DNA of 64,000 nt from CBDFKU01 sp965248975 (GTDB lineage Bacteria > Chloroflexota > Dehalococcoidia > Lucifugimonadales > JAGWBF01): positions 1 to 64,000 of the forward strand of contig CBDFKU010000018.1 of NCBI GenBank assembly GCA_965248975.1, given 5' to 3'. The stretch's first letter is position 1. Each line of letters starts with the position of its first letter. Below the pieces are notes generated by a model that was not told the origin of the DNA, did no database searches, and saw only the letters and a program-made list of their open reading frames with translations. Positions 36,974-46,142 of this stretch are shown here, piece by piece. Both the position numbers and the translations under genes were made by a program.

Positions 36974-37825
36974 CTACCTCATAGCCTCGGTCGCCGCTTC
37001 CAGCATGACCGAAACCGGAGCCTCCCTACCGGTCCAGAGCTGGAACGAGGCGGCGCCCTGGTAGACCAGCATGGGCAGGCCGCCAAGAGTGGCGGCCCCC
37101 GCCTTTCGCGCCTCGCAAAGTAGCGGCGTCTCAAGAGGATTATACACCAGGTCGTACACCAACAGCCTCGCGGGAATGTGCCGGCCATGGACGGGAGTGC
37201 CGCCTTCGTCGGGGCCGTGTAGCATGCCCAGGGTCGTGCAGTTTACCAGCAGGTCGGCTTTAGCGACGGCGGCAACGAGGGCTTCTCCGCCGTCATCCAA
37301 GGGGACCGCCCGGACTACGGGACAGTGATTGCGGACCAACTCCGACAGCCTTTCCGCCCGCTCCAGGGTGCGGTTGGCTATGGCTATCGAGGCTGCTCCC
37401 GCTCCCGCCAGGGCCAAAGCCACGGCCCGGGCGGAGCCTCCGGCGCCTATGATGACCGCCGCCCGTCCCTTGGGCGTGAAATGGGCGTGTTCCTCCAGCG
37501 CCCGCAGGAAGCCTACGCCGTCGGTGTTGAATCCGGCCAGCTTCCCGTCCTCGTTGACGATTGTGTTGACCGCCCCGGCGTTCCGGGCCCACTCGTCGAC
37601 GCGGTCCAGGTGGGGCATCACCGCCTCTTTGTGGGGCACTGTGACGTTGGCGCCCCAGGTATCAGGCGAACGTAGCCCGTCGACGAAGCCGGCCAGCGAG
37701 CCGGGCTCTATCTCCCAGGCCTGGTAGGCGGCGTCCAGACCGAGGTGGTCCAGCGCCGCTTGCTGGAATACGGGGGAGACGGAGTGCCTTATGGGGTATC
37801 CGATGAGGCTTACGCGGTAGGTCAT
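36974..37825 (-). CDS. aroE: Shikimate dehydrogenase
   Basis: NADP-dependent reduction of 3-dehydroshikimate. 283 residues, with GYPIRHSVSP (shikimate binding), GANVTVPHKEAV (catalytic Lys), GFNTDGVGF and the nucleotide loop IIGAGGSARAVALAL, then NRTLERA and the C-terminal YQGAASFQLWTG. First gene of the aroE-aroC-aroKB operon. Confidence 0.95.
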   Translation of the reverse strand: MTYRVSLIGYPIRHSVSPVFQQAALDHLGLDAAYQAWEIEPGSLAGFVDGLRSPDTWGANVTVPHKEAVMPHLDRVDEWARNAGAVNTIVNEDGKLAGFNTDGVGFLRALEEHAHFTPKGRAAVIIGAGGSARAVALALAGAGAASIAIANRTLERAERLSELVRNHCPVVRAVPLDDGGEALVAAVAKADLLVNCTTLGMLHGPDEGGTPVHGRHIPARLLVYDLVYNPLETPLLCEARKAGAATLGGLPMLVYQGAASFQLWTGREAPVSVMLEAATEAMR

Positions 37826-37863
37826 GATGCTTCTATTTCCAACCTGATCATCAGGTCGAAGAG

Positions 37864-38319
37864 TCAGTCCTCGATCTTCGCTCGAAGGTAATCCATAAAC
37901 TGAGCAGGGGTCATGATCCTCAGTCCGGATACACGGGCCACCTCTGGATTATCCAGGAAGTGGCGAGTATTGCCCGTTACAAAGACGTCTGGTCGAGCTA
38001 CCATGGCAGCGGCAAGGATCGGCGCATCCGCTGGGTTGATGACTCCCCGAGCCCTAGCAAGTTCTGCGAGGGGAGGATTGCCAACAACCTCCGGCGGTAC
38101 TCCTGTGAGAAGTCTCTCCAGTACAGGAATGGCCCTCGGAAGCTTCTCTCTTATGGTAACCACCAGCTCCTCCAGGACCTGGCGGGATATCACGACGGTG
38201 ATTTCTCCACGGACATACAAGTTCAGGATCTCGCCGGGTGGTCCTCCTTGAGAGTGGAGCCCGGAGAACAGGACGTTTGTGTCCAGGAACACCCGGAGGC
38301 CGAGTCTAGCCACCATCAT
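37864..38319 (-). CDS. PIN-domain toxin (VapC-like ribonuclease)
   Basis: A 151-residue PIN-domain protein, predicted metal-dependent RNase toxin. The acidic active site is visible: FLDTNVLFSGL (Asp13), a middle Glu in LEELV, NPADAPILAAA and VTGNTRHF. It overlaps the AbrB-type antitoxin gene upstream by 14 bases, the standard order for this type II toxin-antitoxin arrangement. The annotation as COG1569-like PIN protein is by motif only. Confidence 0.85.
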   Translation of the reverse strand: MMVARLGLRVFLDTNVLFSGLHSQGGPPGEILNLYVRGEITVVISRQVLEELVVTIREKLPRAIPVLERLLTGVPPEVVGNPPLAELARARGVINPADAPILAAAMVARPDVFVTGNTRHFLDNPEVARVSGLRIMTPAQFMDYLRAKIED

Positions 38320-38590
38320 GGGGCGGTTTCAATCTCTCCCTCACCTTGCGCCCCGCCTGACGTAGCTCTTCCTCAGTGACCTTAGACTCCTTGAAGATCT
38401 GCCTGATCTCTTGAAGGGCGTCCAAGGCGGCGTTCCGGACCGGACGGGCCACAAAATGGTCTCCCTCCACCGTCACGTTGAGGCTATCGCCCACTTTGAG
38501 CCCTAGTCGCTGGCACAAGTCCTTTGGGAGGGTTAGCTGGCGCTTTGGCCTTAGCGTGAGTTCCTTGGAATTTTCATCGTATTGTTCCAT
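38306..38590 (-). CDS. AbrB/MazE-type antitoxin
   Basis: A 94-residue antitoxin with an N-terminal swapped-hairpin AbrB domain (RPKRQLTLPKDLCQRLGLKVGD) and a helical C-terminal tail that would bind the PIN toxin. First gene of the pair; probably represses its own promoter through the repeats just upstream. Confidence 0.85.
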   Translation of the reverse strand: MEQYDENSKELTLRPKRQLTLPKDLCQRLGLKVGDSLNVTVEGDHFVARPVRNAALDALQEIRQIFKESKVTEEELRQAGRKVRERLKPPHDGG

Positions 38591-38597
38591 CTAGTCG

Positions 38598-38621
38598 GAC
38601 ATCCTACATCCGATATCCTAC
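38598..38621 (-). promoter_or_regulatory. Direct repeats upstream of the toxin-antitoxin pair
   Basis: GACATCCTAC (38598-38607) and GATATCCTAC (38612-38621), 14 bases apart and just before the antitoxin start, are a candidate AbrB operator. Confidence 0.35.
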
Positions 38622-38667
38622 ACCGTTTTACCCACATTCGTCAAGCAAAATGGCGACCACACGCCGC

Positions 38668-40023
38668 TCACTCACTCAGCAAGAGCCCAGCCAACTCCGC
38701 CACGTCCGCCAGGTCCTCCAGGCTCCTTACGATGGCGACGATGGCCTCGACCCTGTCGGGAGGGAGTTTGGGGCCAGCGTAGCGGCGGAACTTATCCGCC
38801 ATCTCGTCGTAGGTGTAGGGGTTTCCGGGCGCGCCCTTCCAGCCGGCTACGGTGAAGCTGTGGCGATGCCCGTCCAAGGCCAACGATACCTCGGCGGCAG
38901 GGCCTCCGGCGCTCCCGAACCTGTTCGGATCCACTTCCAGGTCCATTCCGGCCGACAGCTCTCGGATTCGGCTATCCCAGAGGGTGTCCTCGTTGTAGAC
39001 CGTGGGGTCGGCGATATCGCGGCAGAGGGCCACCGCCGTGGAGAATGGCAAGCTGTACTGGGCGCCCAGGAGGTTGACGGGCTCTCTATCACCGTGGCGA
39101 TGGACCATCCGGTCGGTGCCCACCACCTTGACGCTTTCAATCTGCGCCGGATCATAGGGCACCTCGGACCGGAACCGATGGATGCCGTCGATCACGGGGT
39201 GGAAAGAGGCATGGCAGGCATAGGCCTTCACCATCATGCCCAGCAGATGATAGCGCTCTCCCAGTCCCTCCACCAGCAGTCCTGGCTCCGGCGACGGTGA
39301 ATAAACCCTGAGGAAGCCACGGTCGCCCTCCAGCACCGTGGATGGGCCTGTGAAGCCTTTGTCGGCCAGAACCGCGCTCTCCAGCCCCATCTGGGCGCCA
39401 CGGCCGACGTGGATGCGCTTGGTCATCGCCCCTTCCCTCGTGAACTCCATGAGGCCGCCGGCATGGGACCCGGCGATGCCCAGGGCGTTGACCAGTCTCT
39501 GTACGCCCAGCCCCAGGGCCTTTCCCGCCCCCGCCGCGCCACCGAAGGGGGCGTTGGTGGCGGGCCCGTGAAACCCCGCGACGTCCTCCACCGCACGGGT
39601 GGCCGCCATCCCGACCCTACAGACTGCCTCGTACCCCAGGGCCACCGCCTCCAGCAGAGTCTTACCGTCACGGTGGTCCCGCTGGGCTATGGCCAGGGCT
39701 GCGGGAAAGACCGCGGCGCTGGGGTGGCACGAGCCCTGAACGAAGGCATGGTCGGTCTCGAAGCTGCCGATCATGGTCCCATTGACCAAGGCCGCATAGG
39801 AGGGCGAGGTCGTCCAGGACCGCCCGAACACCGAGCAGGGACCCTGGGGCGCATTCTCCCGGGCCATCTCCGCGACCATGTCAGCCCAGGGAGTGTCGGA
39901 GCCTACGAATCCGCTGGCCAGGTCGTCCAGGATGTACACCCTGGTAGCCTCGACCACCGATGGCGGCAGGTCGTTATAGCCGGTCTCTACGACGAACTCC
40001 GCGAGGAGTCGCGTTTCGTTCAT
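38668..40023 (-). CDS. MmgE/PrpD family protein
   Basis: A 451-residue member of the MmgE/PrpD fold, which includes 2-methylcitrate dehydratase, cis-aconitate decarboxylase and iminodisuccinate epimerase. Family features: LDDLASGFVGSDTPWADMV, the GSFETDHAF segment with active-site residues, HPSAAVFPAALA, and the C-terminal KAYACHASFHPVIDGI. The start is ATG 40023, with AAAGG upstream. Given the adjacent TcuA-like flavoprotein, a tricarboxylate-type substrate is possible but not shown. Confidence 0.85.
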   Translation of the reverse strand: MNETRLLAEFVVETGYNDLPPSVVEATRVYILDDLASGFVGSDTPWADMVAEMARENAPQGPCSVFGRSWTTSPSYAALVNGTMIGSFETDHAFVQGSCHPSAAVFPAALAIAQRDHRDGKTLLEAVALGYEAVCRVGMAATRAVEDVAGFHGPATNAPFGGAAGAGKALGLGVQRLVNALGIAGSHAGGLMEFTREGAMTKRIHVGRGAQMGLESAVLADKGFTGPSTVLEGDRGFLRVYSPSPEPGLLVEGLGERYHLLGMMVKAYACHASFHPVIDGIHRFRSEVPYDPAQIESVKVVGTDRMVHRHGDREPVNLLGAQYSLPFSTAVALCRDIADPTVYNEDTLWDSRIRELSAGMDLEVDPNRFGSAGGPAAEVSLALDGHRHSFTVAGWKGAPGNPYTYDEMADKFRRYAGPKLPPDRVEAIVAIVRSLEDLADVAELAGLLLSE

Positions 40024-40072
40024 GGGATTACCTTTCTGCCGAGGACCTTGTCGGTACGGAGGAGAGCTCTTG

Positions 40073-41563
40073 CTACTTGCCCAGGGCCTCGGTGGCCGCG
40101 TTAGCGCCGCCGATACGCCCGAAAACGGCCCCTCGCACGAGGCCCGTCCCGCCGGGGTAGTTATGGTAGAAGAAGTCCCCGGTGATCTCACCGGTGGCGT
40201 ATAGGCCGGGGATAGGGACGTCCTCGGTATCCATCACCCGTGCCCCGGAGTCTATCTTGAGGCCTCCGAAGGTAAAGGTGATGCCACATGCCACCGGATA
40301 CACGGTGTAAGGTGGCGAGTCCACTGTCAAGGCCCAGTTGGACTTGGGGGGAGTCAGGCCGCTGGTCCTCTTCCCGTCCTTCCCGGAGGGATCGAACTCG
40401 CCAGGCTGCACCGCGGCGTTAAACTCTTCGACGGTCGCCTGGAGGACGTCGGAAGGGACACCCAGCTTTTCCGCCAGGTCCTCCATGGAGTCGGCCACGA
40501 TCGGCGTTCCTGTTGTGTAGCGCTCCTCCAGCAGGTGAACGGTCTTGCGGTCGAAGATCTGGTAGGCGATGCCCCGGGGTTGAGCCAGGATGGCCCGTCC
40601 CATCTTCACATAGGTGTAGGCACCGGTGTCCTCGCCTTCGTCGACAAACCTCTGTCCAAGGCAGTTAACCATGATGGAGTAGGGGTAGGACAGCCGGTTG
40701 GTCCTGTCGGTGAGGTCGAGGTCTCCGACGGGAGCGGCGTTGGCGTCGATGGGGGTGGCATGGCATCCCTGCCAGTGGCCCACGGGCATGGCGCCGATGT
40801 CCAGAGCCATGCGTAGGGTCTCGCCGGTGTTGAACCGGGTACCCCGCACTTTCACCTGGTCCCAACCGGTACCCAGGTAGCGGGCCCGCATCTCCGGGTT
40901 GGCCTCGAACCCTCCTGAGGCCAGCACCACGGCACCTGCCGGCGCGTCCTCGATCCCCTGGGGGGTCTTGACCCTGACTCCCGTTATACGCCCGGCGTCG
41001 TCCTGTAGGAACCCGGTCATCTTCGCCTGATAGGCGACATCTATTCCGGCCCGTTGCGAGGACTCGAACAGGTCCTCAACGAGGCCGACGCCCTTGTTTC
41101 TGGCCTGCAGCACCGCACCTGGGTTGAAGCGCACCCGCTCTCCCGACCGCGTCGACCAGACGATGCTCCACTCCCAGGATACGCCCAGATCGGTCATCCA
41201 CAGCATGGTAGGGTGGGACTGCTGTATCAGGGTCCGGGAGAGCTCGGCGTTGGCCTGGCCCTCGGTCACCCGCATCAGGTCAGCCAGATATCGATCGTCG
41301 CCGTAATTCCCCACGTCCACCAGGTCCCACTGGCTGTTGGGCAGGTCGGGGCGCAGCGGCTTCAGGTCCTCTATGCTATCGTAGGCGAACCGAAAGATGC
41401 CGCCGCTGAACCTGCTGTTGCCTCCGCGCTCGGCTTCAGGCGCCTTTTCCAGCACCAGGACCCGGGCGCCCTGCTGGCAAGCCGACAGGGCCGCCGTGAG
41501 GGCGGCGTTGCCGGCCCCCACCACGATGACGTCGTACCGGGAGTTGGATTGGCTTCTTACCAT
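40073..41563 (-). CDS. tcuA: FAD-dependent tricarballylate dehydrogenase-like flavoprotein
   Basis: A 496-residue flavoprotein of the fumarate reductase/succinate dehydrogenase superfamily, TcuA-like subgroup. Rossmann GAGNAALTAALSACQQGARV binds FAD; GGNSRFSGGIFRFAY is the TcuA-type second motif. ASGGFEANPEM and the C-terminal GLYATGEITG and GGTGLVRGAVFG complete the FAD fold. Predicted to dehydrogenate a carboxylic acid or act as a fumarate-type reductase; the symbol is by subgroup resemblance only. Confidence 0.8.
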   Translation of the reverse strand: MVRSQSNSRYDVIVVGAGNAALTAALSACQQGARVLVLEKAPEAERGGNSRFSGGIFRFAYDSIEDLKPLRPDLPNSQWDLVDVGNYGDDRYLADLMRVTEGQANAELSRTLIQQSHPTMLWMTDLGVSWEWSIVWSTRSGERVRFNPGAVLQARNKGVGLVEDLFESSQRAGIDVAYQAKMTGFLQDDAGRITGVRVKTPQGIEDAPAGAVVLASGGFEANPEMRARYLGTGWDQVKVRGTRFNTGETLRMALDIGAMPVGHWQGCHATPIDANAAPVGDLDLTDRTNRLSYPYSIMVNCLGQRFVDEGEDTGAYTYVKMGRAILAQPRGIAYQIFDRKTVHLLEERYTTGTPIVADSMEDLAEKLGVPSDVLQATVEEFNAAVQPGEFDPSGKDGKRTSGLTPPKSNWALTVDSPPYTVYPVACGITFTFGGLKIDSGARVMDTEDVPIPGLYATGEITGDFFYHNYPGGTGLVRGAVFGRIGGANAATEALGK

Positions 41564-41576
41564 TGACGCTTATCCT

Positions 41577-41773
41577 CTAGCATATGCCCTCCGGGATATC
41601 CTCACCAGACTCCACCATATCTTCGATGTAGGCCTCGGTCGCATCCTGCAGCGCACTGAACGCTCCCTCACTGGTATACCCCAGGCCGTACAGCCGCGCA
41701 AGGCATCGATCCATGCACCCCAGCGGCCGTCATCGTCCTCCTCTAGCTTCACTCTAAACGTGTAGGTTTTCAC
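41577..41773 (-). pseudogene. HicB-like small protein with one-base frameshift
   Basis: From GTG 41773 the frame reads VKTYTFRVKLEEDDDGRWGA, the beta-strand core of a HicB-family antitoxin, through GCTAWG. Beyond the C-run at 41679-41682 the next frame gives YTSEGAFSALQDATEAYIED and ends EDIPEGIC at 41577, the normal ending of this family. One missing base explains the break. No HicA toxin gene is adjacent, so it may be a solitary HicB-like protein. Confidence 0.7.
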
Positions 41774-41847
41774 CCTTGAAGGCCACTGACCACCTCTAAA
41801 CAGCGTGCCAGCGTCGCAGCCCGGTGTCACGCGCACGACGCAGCACA

Positions 41848-43256
41848 CTAAGCCGCCGGGGGGCCTCATGGTGTGCCAGGGCGTGGCCTGCTCGTAGGCA
41901 TGGGCCACCTTCAGCACGGCGGCGTCGCCGTCGGGACGGCCGCCGATCTGAAGCCCGATGGGCAGCCCACTGGAGGTGAGCCCGCAGGGGACGGACACTG
42001 CCGGGGCGCTGGCCAGGTTGAACATGTAGGTGAACAGGTACCGCAGACGGGAGCTGGTCGCCTTGCTGGTGATCGGCGGGTCGTCCTCGACCGGCTGAGC
42101 TGCCCTCCCCGACGTGGGAAGGACGACGACATCGTATTTCTGCAGCAGCTCGATGTACCTCTGCCGGAACAGGCTCCTTATCTTCTGGGACTTCATGGTC
42201 AGACGGGCCGGCATGATGCTGCCCAGCAAGAGCCCGATGCGGGTATCGTGGCCGTAGTCCTGGAGCCTGTTCCTGAGCCACTCCCGGTGGTCCAGGGCGG
42301 GCTCCGAGCGCAGCAGCACCGCGGTCACCGGGGCGGCCTCCCTGGCCAGCGGCAGCGACACCACCTCGGTGGTCGCTCCCAGCTCGCCCAGCACCTCTAC
42401 GGCCTTGGCCATCGCCTGCCGCTCGTCGGCGTCCACCGCGTCCGAATCGACGAACTCCTCCAGGACACCCACCCGCATGCCCTTGATGTTGCCGTCCAGC
42501 GCCGCCCGGTAGTCCGGGACGGGGCTGCTCCAGGTGTGGGGGTCTTTGGGATCGGGGCCGGCTATGGTCCCCAGGGGTGATGGCGGCGTCCTCCACAGTC
42601 CGGGATATGGGCCCGACGGTATCCATGGACCAGACTCCGCGCATGACTCCATAGCGGCTCACCCTGCCCCAGCTGGGCCGATGCCCCACCAGGCCGCACC
42701 AGGTCGCCGGGAACCGGATGGAGCCGCCGGTGTCCTCGCCCAGGGAGGTGGCACACAAGAAGGCCCCGGTGGCGGCGCCGGAGCCGCTGCTGGACCCACC
42801 GGCGTACATATCCAGGTTCCAGGGGTTTCGGGGCGTGCTGAACCGGTGGGTGAAGCCTGTGAGTGCGAACTCGGTGAGGTTGGCCTTGCCCAGAAGAACT
42901 GCGCCGGCCTGTTTCAGGTTTGCGACCACAGTGGCGTCCTGGTCGGGGACGAAATCTGCATAGAAGCGGGAGCCACCGGTGGTACGGATGCCTTTGGTCC
43001 AGAACTGGTCCTTCACCGCCACAGGGATGCCATGCATCGGGCCGAGGTAGTTGCCCCGGCCTATGGCCTGCTCTGCTTCCCGCGCCGACTGCAGGGCCTG
43101 GTCGCGGGTGACGGTGAGGTAGGCGTTGAATTTGAAGTCCAGGCTGTCGATCCGGTCAAGGTAGGCCTCGGTGGCCTCCACCGGCGAGACTTCTTTCTTT
43201 TCGATCAGACGTGAGAGGTCGGTGGCAGAGAGGAAGGGTATGTCCGCCTTTTCCAT
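41848..43256 (-). pseudogene. Amidase-signature hydrolase, two homopolymer frameshifts
   Basis: An amidase-signature enzyme of about 470 residues. The Ser-cisSer-Lys triad is visible in the first half: HGIPVAVKDQF (Lys), GGSSSGSGAATGA and GEDTGGSIRFPA. The printed frame breaks after TVEDAA at a four-base run (42574-42577) and resumes in another frame with TIAGPDPKDPHTWSSP to ATPWHTMRPP. That frame then runs past the expected stop; removing one base of the six-base run at 41858-41863 gives MRPPAA and a stop at 41848. The GatC-like gene 55 bases upstream suggests a two-subunit amidohydrolase. Disruption may be sequencing error. Confidence 0.78.
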
Positions 43257-43311
43257 GGTCCTCCACCCGCAAGCAGTCTAGGGCGGTCCCGCATGTTGGA
43301 TCGTTGACGGT

Positions 43312-43494
43312 CTATTGGGGTGGCAGGATGATCGGCAAAGGCTCGACCTCGTCCATCCCCGGGGGGTTGATGCTATCCAGGGCTTCCAGCAGGGCGTTGA
43401 GGCTGTACATCACCTCGGTCAGCTCCGGGTCCTCGATCTCCAGCCCGACGGCGTGACCCAGGGCGCGAATCTCGTCTTTGGTCAGATCGGCCAT
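43312..43494 (-). CDS. GatC/AtzG-like small subunit
   Basis: A 60-residue protein with the helix pattern of GatC (LTKDEIRALGHAVGLEI, then LNALLEALDSI and the PLP-type C-terminal tail). Standing alone before an amidase-signature gene, it is more like AtzG, the small partner that stabilises the biuret hydrolase AtzE, than the GatC of tRNA amidation, since no gatB is nearby. Inference from context. Confidence 0.6.
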   Translation of the reverse strand: MADLTKDEIRALGHAVGLEIEDPELTEVMYSLNALLEALDSINPPGMDEVEPLPIILPPQ

Positions 43495-43525
43495 CCATGA
43501 CCTCCATGTGCTGATGGTATCGGTG

Positions 43526-44077
43526 CTACCCCGCCGCCACGTCGTGTCGCGCTAGCAGCAGCTCCAGGATACGTGGGAAGAACCGCCTCACGATCTCCTC
43601 TGTCTCACCCTCGGTGAGACTGCTTAGCGGGTGTGGAAAAACGATGTAAGGATAGTCGGGGATCCCCTGCAACCTTGCCATCGCTTTGGCGTTCCCAGTG
43701 AAGGGCTCGGAGACCACCACTACCGTGGGGACTCCCCGCTTCTCCAGGCTGATTCCGTCGTGCAGACTGCACGTCGAGCAGGACCCTCAATCCCCCACCG
43801 CCGTGATCGCCACCTGGCACTGGGACGCCACGTCGTCCAGTACCTCCGGTTGGAAGGGCCTGGATGGCGCGTCCTTGGCGTGGTTTACCGAGCCGGCCAG
43901 GTCGTAACGTTCGGCCAGCAACCCGTGGGCGAACCTCAGGATCCGCTCGGCGGGCCTCCCCTTGCCGTTGTTCAACAGGCCGATGGTAACGCCGTTCAGG
44001 GTCTCGGGCCTGGCGGCCATCTGCTCACTGGCGGCCACCGTTGTAAGCGTCGGGTCTATCAGGGTCACTCCGGCCAT
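43526..44077 (-). CDS. UGSC-family selenoprotein (selenocysteine at codon 97)
   Basis: A 183-residue product when the in-frame TGA at 43787-43789 is read as selenocysteine. The sequence before the TGA ends AITAVGD and the sequence after reads GSCSTCSLHDG, so U97 forms the U-G-S-C motif that names this redox-type selenoprotein family. Both halves are in one frame: N-terminal TLNGVTIGLLNNGKGRP, then RRGVPTVVVVSEPF and YIVFPHPLSSLTE. A hairpin of bacterial SECIS type follows the TGA. Reading the gene as two small proteins would split the domain. It lies 28 bases after the conserved 348-residue partner gene. Reaction unknown. Confidence 0.85.
43759..43786 (-). promoter_or_regulatory. Bacterial SECIS-like hairpin, selenoprotein 1
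   Basis: Counting from the base after the TGA, positions 14-19 (CGTGCA) pair with positions 23-28 (TGCACG) around the loop GTC. The loop G is at +20, inside the 16-37 nt window known for bacterial SECIS elements recognised by SelB. Confidence 0.7.
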
Positions 44078-44105
44078 AGGGCACCTCCTCGGTACGTATT
44101 CCGGG

Positions 44106-45152
44106 CTAGCTCTCGACGATCTGCCGGGTTATCAGCTTAGCGTGGATGCCAAGCCCGTAGGGCGGGACGATCATGGCCATAGGCCCGCCCTCGCCGCCAC
44201 CGGCGACGATGTTGAGGGCCTCGGGCGATTTCAGTATGGGGATCATCTCGTCGTCCATGTCCTTCGGAGGAGGAGTCGAGTACATGAAACCGTGGCCACG
44301 CCGGATCTCCCGGCACAGCCTCCTGGCCTCCTGGAACAGGAACTCCCTCACATCGGTCTTGGTCCAGCCGGCGTTCCCCAGGTGGTACAGGACCTCAGGC
44401 GACAGTACCACCAGGAGCTCCCGATGCCACGGTGGCATGAACCTCATCTTGTCTGCGACGCTGAGCAGGATCTCCCTGGGATCGGAGCTGCTGTATCCCC
44501 CCTGCTGGGGATACATCGCTACGAAGACACTGACGGCGCTGGACCCCGGAGGCAGGCCACGCTCGACGTGGAGTGGCTGCCATCCTTTGGGAAGGGCCTC
44601 TGCCCGCTCGGCGATGCACATGGAGTAGCGGCCGGAGAAGCCGAAGACCGTCTTGTCCATCTGGTCTGGGCGGTTACCGGTACAGTTCCAGGGCACCAGG
44701 TGCAGGGCCCTGCCGATGGCAGCGTTGGCCCGGTTTCCAGGACAGAACAGGGCGAAACTGCTGTTCATCCCAAGCTTCTCGACTATGGGGCCGCCGACTA
44801 TCGCCATAATGGCGGAGCCGCCGTTGTTCAGCGTCGCACCGTGGAGGTTGAAGGCGGGTTCGCCCATGGCGTCCAGGGCGGCCAGCACCACCGGAAAGTG
44901 CTCTGGGAGGCATCCGGCCAAGATGGCGTTGGCCGCCGCCTTCTCCGCAGTGACCACGCGCCCCGCCACGGGCTCTACCAGGATAACGTCGGAGGGCTCT
45001 CGGCCCACGTACTCCAGGAACCGGCTTATGAGCCCTTCTGTGGGAGGCACAACCGGCAGGCCGTCGGTCCAGCCCATTCGGTAGCAGTACTCGATGGCCT
45101 CCGACTGGTCTTCCAGCGCGTGCCGAGCCGAGGCGGTTCCCTGCGTGGCCAT
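44106..45152 (-). CDS. Conserved protein of unknown function, selenoprotein partner (copy 1)
   Basis: A 348-residue protein without recognised domain. It shares a clear pattern with the protein at 47514-48575: an early Tyr-Cys (EYCYRMGWTDGLPVVPPT), then AGCLPEHFPVVLAAL, GNRANAAIGRAL and VVLSPEVLYHL. The shared Cys residues (in YC and AGCLPE) may be functional. No signal peptide or membrane segment. Both copies directly precede a UGSC selenoprotein gene, so the two proteins probably act together, perhaps as redox partners. Not recognised beyond this. Confidence 0.8.
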   Translation of the reverse strand: MATQGTASARHALEDQSEAIEYCYRMGWTDGLPVVPPTEGLISRFLEYVGREPSDVILVEPVAGRVVTAEKAAANAILAGCLPEHFPVVLAALDAMGEPAFNLHGATLNNGGSAIMAIVGGPIVEKLGMNSSFALFCPGNRANAAIGRALHLVPWNCTGNRPDQMDKTVFGFSGRYSMCIAERAEALPKGWQPLHVERGLPPGSSAVSVFVAMYPQQGGYSSSDPREILLSVADKMRFMPPWHRELLVVLSPEVLYHLGNAGWTKTDVREFLFQEARRLCREIRRGHGFMYSTPPPKDMDDEMIPILKSPEALNIVAGGGEGGPMAMIVPPYGLGIHAKLITRQIVES

Positions 45153-45258
45153 ATACCCAACTCTCCGAGGTTTCGACTAGTGTAAGGCAACCGAAGGCAA
45201 ACCGCAAATCACCGGCGGACGGAGGGCCACGCCACTTATTGTTGTTCAGGGAACCCGA

Positions 45259-46071
45259 TCAGGTGGCTACTCCGACAAACATCAACGCGGCCCAGACTAT
45301 CAGCACGAAGCCAGTAACGCGGCTTAGCCGGTGGCCACCCAGAGCGATCTTCTCCAAAAGGACGAACCCGGACAGCGCGGCTATCCAGATCAGGTTCATT
45401 ACCCCCAGGACGAACAGGAGGGTCATCAGGACCCAGCAGCAACCGAGACAGAACACCCCGTGTCCCATGCCCATTCGCAGGGCTCCACCGACGCCGTCTC
45501 GCCACCCGGTCATCAGGAATCCCATAGGGGAGCGGCAGTGGGTCAGGCAGACAGACTTGAGGCGGCCCCACTGAAAGGCTCCCGCCGCCAGCAGCAACCC
45601 GCCGCCAAGAAAGGAGCTGCCGCTCTCACCCATCATCGAAGACATCAGGCCGCCGGTGTGGAGGCCCCAGTTAGCCACGGTGGCCAGCGCGGCGAAGCCG
45701 GTCCAGGCTATCACGTAGCCGAGGAGGAATACTCCCGTCGGCACGAAGGGGCCCTCCTGCTCGCGACGCTTGCGGTTGACGCTGGCGAACAGCAGGATCA
45801 TCGGCGCGGCTGTGGGGACCATCATGGCCACCATCATGACCAGCCACATCACGAACATCGTGGCGAAGTCGACGGCGCCCCAGGACTGGGTGTTGGGCAT
45901 GGCCATGTTCCCCATGTCTCCGGCCAGGTGGACCGTGTAGGCCCACGCCAGGGCGGCGATGGCCACGATTCCGGCCAACACGACGACCCGGTCTCGCTTG
46001 AGAACGATCTCCAGGGGTGTCGCCGACAGCTGCATCAGCGGCTCTCCGAAAGTGATATGGACAATCGGCAC
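45259..46071 (-). CDS. DUF2182 family membrane protein
   Basis: A membrane protein of up to 270 residues with about six hydrophobic segments and the DUF2182 hallmarks: MWLVMMVAMMVPTAAPMILLF, FQWGRLKSVCLTHCRSPM and GMGHGVFCLGCCW. The conserved Cys and His residues are thought to bind metal. Genes of this family typically adjoin DUF1326 genes, as here. The homologous part starts near ATG 46035, so the 46071 start is uncertain. Confidence 0.87.
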   Translation of the reverse strand: MPIVHITFGEPLMQLSATPLEIVLKRDRVVVLAGIVAIAALAWAYTVHLAGDMGNMAMPNTQSWGAVDFATMFVMWLVMMVAMMVPTAAPMILLFASVNRKRREQEGPFVPTGVFLLGYVIAWTGFAALATVANWGLHTGGLMSSMMGESGSSFLGGGLLLAAGAFQWGRLKSVCLTHCRSPMGFLMTGWRDGVGGALRMGMGHGVFCLGCCWVLMTLLFVLGVMNLIWIAALSGFVLLEKIALGGHRLSRVTGFVLIVWAALMFVGVAT

Positions 46072-46142
46072 GCCCCAACGGGCGGTCTGGGGCGTGCCGA
46101 TTTCGTGTCGACCATTTAGGGCAAGCGGTGGGCCGAGGTCTC

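Noticed and set aside
43526..44077. Pseudogene by nonsense mutation instead of selenoprotein
   Set aside because: The TGA lies in the family's U-G-S-C motif, a second paralogue has the same arrangement, and each has a correctly placed hairpin.
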